A stretch of 64,000 nucleotides of DNA, from positions 620,001 through 684,000 of the forward strand of contig NW_024067741.1 in NCBI RefSeq assembly GCF_009389715.1. Reading direction: 5' to 3'. This DNA is from Phoenix dactylifera (taxonomy: Eukaryota > Streptophyta > Magnoliopsida > Arecales > Arecaceae). Of the stretch, positions 8,433 through 18,993 are shown in pieces. The position numbers and the translations under genes were made by a program. The notes under the pieces were generated by a model. The model was not told the origin of the DNA. It searched no databases and saw nothing but the letters and a program-made list of their open reading frames with translations. The number at the start of each line of letters is the position of its first letter. Position 1 is the stretch's first letter.

Positions 8433-10761
8433 TGTTGGAAACCCGCCCATCCCGCAGAAAATTAAAAAAAATTTCAGATGGCAGCGGAAGAGGTATGCGC
8501 GGGATCGACGTTCATCTCATGAACGTTGTTCAAAAACCGTTCATAGATAGATTAGGATTAAAAACTTTTAATAATATTAGGAAGATCAGATCTTCATCTT
8601 GTGCGGGTAGATGATCACTACAAACTGAAGTTCATGGTTTAGGATGAAGGTTTGCTTGAAGCCGTTCACGCATCCGGCCTCTACGGGTATCCACACGAAG
8701 TAGAGATCCAATCAAAGCTTTCTTGTCTCTCCGGGGTGCTAGCTCCCTTGCAGAGATTTCTTTTAATGGCTGATGTCCTCCCTTTGAATCAACCCTTGAC
8801 TGTACTTGGGAGGAGGAAGAAGAAGGATGAAGTTTGAAGGAGAATCAAAGCCCCTGCAGCCTTCTTCCTTTGCCTTGCGTTGGAACCAAGGAGGAGGGAA
8901 GAAGATCAAGAGGAGGTGCACGCCTCCTCTTCTTTTTTTTTTCTTTGTTGATGGCGGCTGAAAACCCCAAGAGAAAAGGTGGCTCACGGCTGAAAAGAGG
9001 AGAAAAAGAATTGCCCTAGGGTTTGTTCCTTTACCTCCTTATAAAGACACATGAAGCTCCTACATTTTAGGAGCTTTATGTTTTTCCTTTTGGAGCCAAG
9101 AAGAGGGGCGCACGCCCCTCTTCTCTTCTCTTTGATTCGGCCAAGGGAGGGGGTTCTCTTCATCACACATGCCCTACTTGATCCAATCAAGTGGGGCTTG
9201 GGGTCTAATGCAAGGTGGTCTAGTCCGCTTCCAAAGAGGATTAGGTGCACCTATTTTCTTTCCCTTCAAATCCTAATCCAATTAGGATTTGATTGAACCA
9301 TGACTCAATTGAACTCTTCAATCCTAATCAAATTAGGAGTCATCATAATTAATTCGATTAATAATTAATTAGGACTTAAGAAATCCTAATCTAATTAGGA
9401 TTTGTTCAATTCTAGTCCTAATCCGATTAGGACTCTAATTTGAATCCGAAGTCCTAATCTAATTAGGACTTCTAGGAATCCTATTCTAAGTAGGAATCTA
9501 AATTGAATTCAAAATTCTAATTCAATTAGGATTGTAGGAATCCTACTCCAAGTAGGACTCCCAGTCTTAATCTAATTAGGACTCCAGGAATCCTACTACA
9601 AGTAGGATTCGTGTTTAAGTCCAATTAATCAACTCCCATTGTTTCATCTTCAACTGATTATCAATCGAATTGATTACTCGGGATTCATAATCACATTTCA
9701 ACCATCGGATCGGTCAATACCTCTAGTGTGTGTGATCCCATAGATTCTATTCTGACTGGTAGTAAGATATATTGCGATCTCTATCACAATATCATTGAAA
9801 ACTTCTTTCAATGGGTTGGAACAGTTCCAACTCAACTCATTAGGGTTTATCGATCATCAAGGTATTCCCTGTGAGTCTCACCATCCACCAGTGACACCTA
9901 GCAGCATGTAGTGGCTACCCAGCAGAATGGAATGATGAACCTCTAGTTGCAGTTATTGTGTGATATAGTCCTTCTATCATAGATCTCTACAGGACGGAGG
10001 TCATGGACAACTCGTCAAACCCCATCGTCTGTCATATGTCAAGATTTATTCGACTTAAGCTCGAGAGTGAAAAATTTTTTCTCCACTGTAAAATCTGCCC
10101 CGACCGAGGTCTTACGAACTCAGTCTTATAAATCACATAGGATCTCTCCTTATCTATCAAGGTCGATAGATTTCTTGTAGGTGTATACCCTACTCCTACA
10201 GTGAACTTACTGCAACCAATCTACACTGCATGGACCCATATGTCTAGAGACCATGTATACGTGCAGTCAAACTACAATAACCTCGCTGTGAGTAGCCGAA
10301 GCACTGCAGGTCAAAGGATCAGTCACACTACTGCAACATCAAGCAAGTCACTGACGAGTGGATAGACATCCAAGTGACTTCTTGTCTTGGTCACGCTCAG
10401 TACCCTTGTTCTCTAACAAGCACCTGCACTATCACTTCAGTGTCCCTATACTGTGGACTCGAGTCTCGTCCATCCATAAGGAAAGCGATGTGTGCACTGA
10501 TCGGATCGATCACCGTCCTCATGATGATCCATCGATCAAGAACATTTAGAAATTAATCACCAATGATGCATGGCTTAAATTCTTAACTCTTAAGAATATG
10601 CATCATCATCTTATTAATTCTTGGACGACTCATAGACACATAAACAATATGAATGAAAAAGATGCCTTTTATTTATTCAATAATAAATAGTCAAGTACAA
10701 AATTATGTCCTAGAATTAACAATGTGTCAGCCAGATTGGCTTCTAGGGCATACATCTAACA
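8433..10761 (-). repeat. 5' LTR of Copia C1 (2329 bp)
   Basis: The minus strand begins TGTTAGATGTATGCCC at 10761 and ends GTTTCCAACA at 8433. A TATA-like CTTTATAAGG is at 9037-9046 (minus). The U3 part holds a palindrome array at 9283-9610. Copies are found at 18861-23123 (3' LTR of C2), 29331-31442 (5' LTR of C2), and as inverted fragments at about 47730-48565 and 48567-48932. The ORFs in it are not conserved between copies and are not genes. Confidence 0.9.
9283..9610 (-). repeat. CCTAAT...ATTAGG palindrome array in U3 of the C-family LTR
   Basis: About ten 15 bp imperfect palindromes of the form CCTAATCNAATTAGG or CCTACTCCAAGTAGG lie 24-37 bp apart. The same block is present at 21660-21915, 30005-30265 and 47850-48265, with different copy numbers. 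It lies upstream of the TATA-like box of this LTR. Confidence 0.85.
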
Positions 10762-10766
10762 TGTCG

Positions 10767-13377
10767 CACCAGAGCTCTCCCCACTAGCCTATAAACATCA
10801 CGGGCTCGCACCATCGACCTCCCGGCTAGGCTCCAAACCCTCCTATCCACTGTCTCTCATGTAGTGATCGGTATAGATAGGACCCACTCAGCCAACGACT
10901 CTCCAAACATGATCCTGATGAGGTCTTTGTCCTACCTCCGCTCCTCTAGAGCAAGGTGAATACAGACTATGCAACCCTCCAGCCCTTCGTGGTCAATTAT
11001 GGTGGGTTAGTCCTACAATGGAACCTAAGATAGCCACCTATCCTCCAGGACGCGGACCGCCTGTCCATCCCCAATCTTCCACCTGGTCGCCGGTAGCACC
11101 ACCGAGGCACGAGCATAGATCTCTCACCAAATGAAGAAGGATCCCCTCTCAGCTCAGAAGGCCGACGATTGAGCTAGGTCTCCATATTTCGCCCTCAGTA
11201 GTGCTCCCTAGAGACTCTCCGGCTCTAGGAAGAACCTGGCTACTAGTCTAGTCCCTAGAATCTCCCAGCGCTCCACCAAGAAGGAGACCCCCAGCCCACC
11301 TCTATTGGTCGGCTGACATAGAGTCTCCTAGGCTAGTAGGTGGACACTCCCTTTGTCGCCCTGCTGTCCCTAGATAAAGCTTCCGAACAATTTCTCTATT
11401 CATTATAAAGCTGCTATAGGCACCATAGTGTGAAACATCAAGTAAAGTGGAATGAAGCTTAGGACTGAAGAACTAGCGTAACTTTGCCCATCATAGACTG
11501 GGTGCCTACCTGCCAACCCTCCAGTCGTCGCCTAATGCTCAGCTCCACGGATAAGCTCTCCCCCCTGCGTGTCCCCTCCTGCTCCCCTATCTCCAAGATG
11601 CTCGTGACTGAGGTCTTCATCCCTCGATCGATCTTCAGGCTGAAGGAAATGACTGACTTGGCCAGGTTCACCTGCTACGTTGGCACCCCGCAGAAGACCC
11701 CCAAAATCCTGCATATAGCCAGCGTTGAATGGCTCATCTTACGGGCCAGAAGTAGACAGTCATCCGTGAAGAGCAAGTGCGATATCTAAGTCGGGCCTGC
11801 CGCTGGTCTATATGCCTCCACCTCCTGTGTCACTGATGCATACCGAAGGGCTCGGGACAAAGAGTCTGCACAGATAATGAATAACAACAGTGACAAGGGA
11901 CATCTCTGCCTCAGCCCTACCGAAGACTCAAAGAACTGCGACGGAGAACCATTAATCCATAAGGCAAAGATGGGGTCCGAATACATCCCTGAATCCATCT
12001 GATCCACAGCGGAGGAAAACCAAACCCCTCTAGACACTGCGCCACAAAATCCCACCTTATCTTGTCGTATGCCCGCTCTATGTCGAGTTTGATGCCCATC
12101 AAGCTCCTGTGCCTCGGCGCCCGCTGGAGATCTAACATGAACTCATACGCGATGAGGATGTTGTTGGAGATGGACTGCCCTCCCACAGACACTGCCTGCT
12201 CAGGACAAATCAGCCTAGATATAGTGCCTCACATCTTCCGGACCAGGAGCTTCGCCACTACCTTATACAAGGTGGTGCACAGACTGATGGGTCGAAAGTG
12301 ACTCAGCTCCATTGGATCCTCCCTCTTCGGGGTCAATGTGATGAAGGTCCCACTCAACAGGCATCAATGCCGACGAGAAAAACTGTTGTATAGCCGCCGT
12401 CACCTTCTATCTGATGATGAACCACTACCTCCAGAAAAAGACTAGGGGAAACCCATCTGGGCCCAGGGCCTTATCCTCACCTAGGGAGTAGAGAGCTTCC
12501 TGCACCTCCACGTCTGTCACCTAGCTAAGTAGTGCCTCCCCTCATCCCTTGAAATCCTCCACTCAGGGTTTGGCTCGTAAGCTCCATCTGACGGTCTCTG
12601 GATCCTTTGTCATCTGCCCACTGCTATCCCTGACTCTGCCGATCCGATTTCGCTGCCTCCGGATATGGTAGATTGGTGGAAGAATCTCGTGTTCTGATCT
12701 CTCTCCCTGATCTACTGAACTCTAAACTTCTGCCTCCAAAACATCTCCTACTTCCTGAGGAGGGAGTGATCTTGACCAACAGCCCCTAAGCTCGCCCTAG
12801 TCTACATCTGAGAGACTGCCCTTGCGGTCCTCCAGTGACTGAAGCCTGATGATGGATGCTTCGATCTCCTCCACCTTTCTGAAAATATTTCCTACCTCCT
12901 CCTTGTTCTATCTGAGCAGTCGGCGCCTGGTCAGCTTTATTTTGCAAGACACCCTGTACATCACATCCCCTGACTGGAATCCTCCACACCTCCCTTACCA
13001 TGTCTGTAGGAAAGCCAAATCTTTTCGAATCGAAATGGACTGTGAATCGGAAAAGCATGTGAGGTACTCACCAGAATAGAGCAGTGATTTGAAGCAATCC
13101 TAGGTAGGTGGCGGAAGTCCGAGAACTGTTGGATCCAACTAGTCAAAGCACAGGCTCTGTCGATCCTCTCCCACACACAAGCCCGTCCCAGCCTGTTGTT
13201 GCACCAGGTAAATATCGGGCTCATGAATCTGAGGTTGGTTAGCTCGTTGGACAAGATGAAGCTCTGAAACTCTCTGACCTTGATCTTATTAGTGAAGACT
13301 TTTCCACCTCGTTTCTCCTCAAGGCCATCAATGCAATTGAAGTCCCTGCCTTCAATTATGTTGCTAAAATAAACCAA
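10767..13377 (-). pseudogene. LINE (L1-type) ORF2 remnant: endonuclease, RT, linker
   Basis: This is a degraded non-LTR retrotransposon ORF2 on the minus strand. Reading leftward it shows the end of the endonuclease domain (GRDFNCIDGLEEKRGG near 13360, then a region rich in Trp/Arg as in L1 endonucleases). RT fingers and palm follow (GIKLDIERAYDKIRWDF near 12100, then GLRQRCPLS near 11910 and the catalytic FTDD motif, LLFTDDCLLLA, near 11770). The post-RT region (RRLEGWQ near 11520) and the linker toward the zinc-finger region come next, down to about 10770. Many frameshifts and stops break it. The 5' end (ORF1 and the first part of the endonuclease) is missing at 13377, and the 3' end is cut by Copia C1. 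Confidence 0.85.
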
Positions 13378-13668
13378 AATGAAAAGTACGGTGCTGATTG
13401 TTTTTATTATTTATATTATAGAATTATATTATAATATAATATAAGTAATAACTATTATTTTTCTTGTATCTTCTTTTAAAAGAAATAATATTTTTCAAAA
13501 TTCATAAATTTTTGTCTCAAATTTTTGAAATCTAAAAAATAATATATTTTATCTAATAAAAGTGAAGGAAAAAAATAACACTATTATTTTTTCATTGTTA
13601 TACATTTATTTTTTGTTATAATACTACTACTTTTTCAGTAATTATTTTAATATTAAAAAAAATGGGTA
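13378..13668. other. AT-rich stretch without gene
   Basis: The sequence is very AT-rich (ATATTATAATATAATA-like runs) and has no ORF of note. It is probably the insertion target of the 5'-truncated LINE. Confidence 0.5.
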
Positions 13669-14380
13669 CAAAAGGAGGCAAGAAACGTCGAATCAAGCGC
13701 CCTCAAGAAGTGGGCCAACTGGGCTAGTGCCAACACGTTGCCTTCCAGAACCAAATCAAAATGAGTAAACATTGAGGCCTACCAGTCAGCCACCTGATTA
13801 TTAAGGGCTTGTTTGGTTCGTCGGAAAAGAAGAAAAAAAGTGTAGTCAACGGAAAAATAATGAGATGCCTCTTGTTTGGTTGGAGGTCCAAATAAACTCA
13901 CTTGAAGGACATCTCTTATGTACACAAAAAAAAAAAAAAAAATCTCTTAACAAGGGATTTGAATACGCGGAATCAATAGATGAGCCATTAATCCTTGAAA
14001 GAACATCATGGAATCACCCTCTAATCAAACTGGAGTAGCCTTAAATTTGAACACCACAAGACAAAAGCCCTCCCATGCAGTTGCCAATTCAGCGCGTGGG
14101 ATTGTGTAAGGGGATAATCTCTTCTTAGCATCATAGACAAAACAACTTACATGATCTCGAATTATGACACCAGCTCCTGCTACTAAGTTGTTAACAGATT
14201 TATCAAAGTTAAACTTTAGCACTCCAGGTAAAAGTGCCTTGAATGAGTGCGAGAGGAAATATTTGATTGGGCCTCAATGGACTCTGTAGCAAGGTATAGG
14301 GATCGTCTTACTATATCACCAGCAAAGAGATTCTCCCTTTGCACAGCCTTTCATCGCTTCCTGTCAAGATTAGCTAGCCA
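13669..14380 (-). pseudogene. LINE RNase H domain fragment (RVT_3 type), interrupted
   Basis: The minus strand encodes LKFNFDKSVNNLVAGAGVIIRDH (about 14220-14150) and RAELATAWEG, which match the start of the RNase H-like domain (RVT_3) of plant LINE ORF2. In other frames further left there is EGDSMM, then INGSSIDSAYSNPLLRD, and, beyond an insert (about 13806-13985), NQVADW and a C-terminal tail. It is frameshifted and interrupted. It lies upstream of the endonuclease of the 10767-13377 LINE, so it belongs to a different copy. Confidence 0.65.
13806..13940. mobile_element. Small MITE-like insert in the LINE RNase H fragment
   Basis: The stretch starts GGGCTTGTTTGGTTCG, repeats CTTGTTTGGTT inside, and ends with an A run of about 18 (13925-13942). 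It splits the RNase H reading frame. I cannot define both ends or a target duplication, so the class is uncertain. Confidence 0.35.
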
Positions 14381-14385
14381 ATGGT

Positions 14386-15990
14386 AGCCATCAGACATTT
14401 TATTTCTTCCTTAACATGAAGTTGGGATAGGAAATGAATTAATACTTGAAGGGGGCGTTTGCTAACCCCAACTGGATCACCACGGTGATCTAAGATCCCC
14501 GGTGATCTGAATGCTGGGGTGATTTGATCCCTGGTGATCTAAGATCAATATGTTTGGTAGGCCATGGTTCAGTGATTAAAAATCCCCGGATATCCATGAG
14601 TAACTTGTTTGGTATGGTACGAAGATCCAAGATCACTGACCACATAATACCACAAATACCCATGATATATCTTAAGTAAATTTTTTTATGTATTTTTAAT
14701 TCACATGAATTAAAAATGGAAGTCAATATACTAATTCTTATAATAACTTCATAATTTTGTTACATATTCTACTTTTAGTAGCCCCTTATCATATATTTAT
14801 TAATCATATAAAATATATTATAATAAAATATTAATATATTTATCAATATATTAATTATTAATATATTCTATAAAAATATATTTATTACTCCTATAATTTA
14901 TTAATCTTATACAAATATGTTATTTTTCATTATAGAATTAATATTTTTATTTGTACTTATAATAGATTTTTTTAATACTAATAATTATTTTGATTAGAAA
15001 AATAAGGTAAATAGAAGTAATATAGTAATATATTAAATATTTTCATTATATAAATATAACAAATAATAATATATTTCTACTAGAATTTAAAATTATATCC
15101 TTCAATAATAATAGGATAATAATATGATTAGTAATATATTATAATATAATATATATATCATTAATATAATATATAATATCAACATAATATATATATATAA
15201 TATTGACATAATATATTGATGGTATATTGATATATCAATTTTTCTGCGAACTTGAGGGATATTTTTGTCTTTAACTTTCAATCTAGGATCACTGCCCTAC
15301 GGTGATCTTGCATTCTCGACCTCAAGAACGGGTATCCCATCACCGAGTTGGAGGTTGATTTGAGGAGTAGAGGTGATTTAAGATCACCACCACGTAGGAT
15401 CACCGTAGTGCAACCAAACATGGTGATCTCATCACCTCCACCCACATCACTCTTGATCCTAGGACGATCACCCCATACCAAACGCCCCCGAAAGGATTGA
15501 GGTGAGTATCCTTTTGCTAAATGTGCTTGTAAACCCTCCCAACATTATCTTGCAAGGTGACAAGAAATTATAACATGGTCACAAACCACCAGCCAGCGGT
15601 AACCATCAAAACATTTTGTTCCTTCATTGACATGAGGTTGAGATAGGAAGGGAATTAACACTTGCAAGGATTAAGGTGAGTACCTTTCTCTTACATATAC
15701 TTGTAAACCCTTCCAACATTATGTTGCAAAGTTGCAAGAAATCATAATATGGTCACGACCCACTAGCCAGCAGTAGCCATCAAACATTTTGCTTCTTCCT
15801 TGACATGAGGTTGAGATAGCAAATAGGAAATAAATTAACACCCGCAAGGATTGAGGTGAGTACCTTTTTGTTAAATGTGCTTATAAACCCTCCCAACATC
15901 ATCTTGCAAAGTGACAAGACATCATAACATGGTCACAATCATCAAACATTTCGTTTCTTCCTTAAACATGAGATTGAGATCAGTCTATTC
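14386..15990. repeat. 172-175 bp tandem repeat, about 3.5 copies
   Basis: Copies begin near 14386, 15600, 15775 and 15937, each with AGCCATCAAACATTTTGCTTC-like sequence, then GACATGAGGTTGAGATAGG, AAGGATTGAGGTGAGTACC and AACCCTCCCAACATTATCTTGCA. The first copy holds the 1039 bp TIR element. If that is removed, the first unit is about 172 bp, like the others. No coding potential was recognised. Confidence 0.8.
14451..15489. mobile_element. Non-autonomous TIR DNA transposon (1039 bp), TSD GAA
   Basis: The ends are inverted: GGGGGCGTTTG at the left and its complement CAAACGCCCCC at the right. Beyond them imperfect TIR-like sequence rich in GGTGATC runs for more than 100 bp on both sides (GGTGATCTAAGATC, GGGGTGATC). 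The centre is strongly AT-rich and has no transposase. The flanks are GAA at 14448-14450 and GAA at 15490-15492. Because it lies inside a tandem repeat, the empty site is visible in neighbouring copies, which confirms both ends. A 3 bp TSD fits PIF/Harbinger-like or CACTA-like elements, but GAA is not the TWA typical of Harbinger, so the superfamily is open. Confidence 0.85.
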
Positions 15991-16575
15991 ATATTGTATT
16001 TAATGAGACTAATGATCTTCCATCAAAGAAGAAAGAAGCTTTTGATGATGGTGAAAATCTGCTTGAAAAGAAAATGAAGGAGCTAACATTGAAGGATTAC
16101 TTTGCAAGATGAGAAGGAACATAATCAGCAAAATCAGCAAAAACAACTCAAGGTAGACATGATTTACCTAGAAAATGAATCACCCGAAAGATTTAATTAT
16201 TGGTGATCCTTCATTTGGGGTAAGAACTAAATCCTTTCTTAGAGATGCATGAAATTATTTAGCCTTTGTTTCTAAAATAGAACCAAAAACCATAGATAAA
16301 GCCAAAAAAAATCATAATTGGATAAATGCAATGCAACAGGAACTTAATCAACTTGAAAGAAATAATGTTTGGATACTAGTAAGTAGACCTAAAGACCATC
16401 TAGTAATTAGAACAAAATGAGTATATTAGAAATAAATTAGATGAAAATAGTAATATAATAAAAAACAAAACTAGATTAGGAGAAAATTGATTTTGATAAA
16501 TTTTTTGCTCCTGTTGCTAGATTAGAAGCTATCAGATTATTGCTTACTTTTCTAAATGGATATATAGCTTGATAT
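15985..16575 (+). pseudogene. Copia (SIRE-like) pol remnant, IN-RT junction
   Basis: The plus strand shows SIHIVFNETNDLPSKKKEAF near 15985, then WINAMQQELNQLERNNVW near 16320, RPKDHLVI, and FAPVARLEAIRLLL near 16500, followed at once by FLNGYIA. These are the well-known linker and N-terminal RT motifs of SIRE-type Copia. Stops and frameshifts are frequent, and a deletion between RLLL and FLNGYIA removes about 20 codons. It is an old, dead fragment. Confidence 0.75.
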
Positions 16576-17605
16576 GCTTCAAAATCGACCACAGTTCACC
16601 ATAGGGGCTGTTCAACCAAAGCTTGCCACGAAGCCAGCGCACCACCAATCAGGGCCAGCTATCTAGAACTCCTGAAAGAATACGGCTAGGTTCAAATTTC
16701 AAAAGCCCTTTACAGTTGGCTATACCACAGCCGATATCTCAGGCAATCTCCAAAATCACGTTAACCTAACAAGTAGGGGTGCGATCTGCATGCGAAATGC
16801 CCAAGCTCAATATTTGGAATGTGAGAAGGCCCAACCAATCCTAGCCAATCCATGTGCCCGACTTTTATAGCGACAGGCTTTCGCCTTTGCATATACAACT
16901 AACTCTTTGGGGGACCTTTCAGGTAAGTACTCGAATGCCTTGATAGATTACTGAAAATCTTCTTTTGTTCTTTGAATTTCGTCCTGACTTAGGTATTGGA
17001 GGATCTCTCGCCGGACACACCTTGACAAAAGAACTTCTTTGTTTGTGTTGTTTTAGGTCGGAGCACAGTCATAGACCAGCATCTCGGCAATTACTGCCTG
17101 CCTCAGGTCTCAACTTAGCATGATCCAAGCAGTCGATCGCTGAGCCCTCCAGCACCCACACTCCACTCACTTGGCGCTTATCGCAGGCAGATTTTTAGCG
17201 GCAACAGATTGAGCCTAGAGCCATAGATGGGCCTAGCTCCATAGGTGGCCCTAGCGGTAACATCCAAGCAATTTCAATTGATTGTGTAGTAGGTCTAAAT
17301 GTTGGCTACTGCAATCCAACATATGCAGATTGGTTTATTACTTATGTAGAGTACTTTTGCCTTAGAATGCTATTCACATTTTTAATTTATTTTTGTGGGA
17401 TGCTATTGATGTTTCCAAAAATTATCATTAAGATAATTATTGTTCATATGGATGGATTTAGCTAGACTTTCAATTTTATACCTTCTATTTCAGGATGCAT
17501 TGTTATGTAATATATTAATAACTATAGCATATTTTTCAAACAGGTTCTGAGCAAGATGAATAAAACAATGATATTCAATTATTAAAAATAATTATCCTTA
17601 GCATA
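16576..17605. other. Unassigned stretch, possibly old LTR sequence
   Basis: No ORF or domain is recognised. A pyrimidine-rich part (16900-17060, with CTCTCGCCGGACACACC and TTAGGTCGGAGCACAG) resembles the R/U5 part of Gypsy LTRs, but I could find no matching ends or target duplication. Confidence 0.3.
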
Positions 17606-17609
17606 CGAA

Positions 17610-18249
17610 AATGCCACAAAAGGTATTTAGAAAATTAAACTATAAAGGTATCATTGGTATTTAAAAGCATCGATACACCTATCTTTCGAGATGACCATCA
17701 TCATCTATATTTGTTTACCGGCACTTGACATTGCCACTAATTAATCGACAATGGCATTTTGAAGCATCTCTATTTACCTTTCTTTTGCGTGGCATTTTTT
17801 TTTGCTACTAAAATAAGGTGCGGCATTTTAGCAATGGTGGTATATAATTAAAATAATTGCTTAAAAGAGACTTCTAGCAACATTTACTAAAATGTCGCCG
17901 ATTAATAATGTTTCACAAGCACTTTGAAATGCCACTAATTAACCTTCACTAGCATCTACAAGGACCGCTATTTGGTACATTCCCTTTGACCATTTCTTTG
18001 TGTGGCATTTTTTTGTGCTTTTAAAAAAATGTGTGGGATTTCAAAAATATTGGTAAATATCAAAAAAATGCCATTAAAAATGTGCATTTATAGCGGCGCA
18101 TATGAAAGCATCGCTAAGGAATCAACAACATGATTATTGGCAACATTAAGTCGACTTTTGATAAAAGTGCCGCTGAAGGTATTAGCAGCATGTTTTCTTA
18201 CGTTCAACGACACTTTTTCATGCTGGTAAAGACCTATTTTCTTGTAGAG
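17610..18249. mobile_element. CACTA transposon end remnant
   Basis: Repeated short motifs such as GGCATTTT, ATGCCAC, GCCGCT and GCATCGCT resemble CACTA subterminal repeats. The stretch finishes CTATTTTCTTGTAGAG at 18234-18249, close to the CTATTTTCTTGTAGTG that closes CACTA elements. The last bases are mutated and the other end is not found. It truncates the LTR-E copy at 18250-18277. Confidence 0.5.
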
Positions 18250-18993
18250 ACATTTGAATCATTTTGGGATTATCTTTTGTTGCCCAGAGGTGCAGCCCAA
18301 GAGGGGAGGGGGGAGGGGTGAATTGGATCTTTTAAAAAATAATAACATGATGTTAATGAGTTACTGTTATCTTCTAGTAACTTGTAGATTTAGCAGCGGA
18401 ATTAAAGTTGCACAAATAAAGCAGTGAATAAGATGAAGAAAGCAGTTAGAAATATGCAGTCGAAGAAGAGATATAAACCACACATAAATACCAGAATTTA
18501 TAGTGGTTCGGTGCACTCCCAGCACCTACATCCACTCCCCAAGCCTAGCTTGAGATTTCACTATAACCCAGTAGATTACAGCCTGATTATTTTCAAGGCT
18601 CACAATCAAAAATCCAATTGGTTTTTCCAAGCAACCAAGTTGGTTTTCAGACAAACCAACTAAAAACTTTTTTCCTTGCTGAATACCCCCGATTCAGCAA
18701 CTTTCAATCAAGGTTTGGAAGAGCCTTTACAAGTTTCAGACAGTGAAACTGTTACAGCAACAAATAATCCAAATAAATGAATGCTGTAACCAGAAAACTT
18801 AAAGCTTCTGAGAATATAGAATGAATCAGTAAAAATAAAAGCTGAAGCCGATGAAGAAGTTGTTAGGATCTATCACATGCCACAGAAAATTTGAAAATTT
18901 TTTAGATCTGCAGCGGAAGGGCATGCGCGATTCCGTTCATCGCATGAACGTATTTTAAAATATTTCGTTTGTAGATAGATTAGGATTAAATTC

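Larger units (their letters stand above)
5126..10761 (-). mobile_element. Copia element C1, 5' half (LTR, leader, gag, PR, IN start)
   Basis: This is a minus-strand Copia element with a 2329 bp 5' LTR (8433-10761), a primer-binding site (8419-8432), a long leader of about 1.56 kb, gag-protease (5537-6851) and the start of integrase (5126-5534). It is cut by element B at 5125. The base pairs after its LTR (10762-10766, TGTCG) begin the LINE remnant, its insertion target. It is the same family as C2 (18861-31442), for which the full order gag-PR-IN-RT-RNaseH is visible. Confidence 0.88.

Noticed and set aside
10767-14380. One continuous LINE element
   Set aside because: The RNase H fragment (13669-14380) lies upstream of the endonuclease of the other LINE on the same strand. 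In an ORF2 it should be downstream, so two copies are present.
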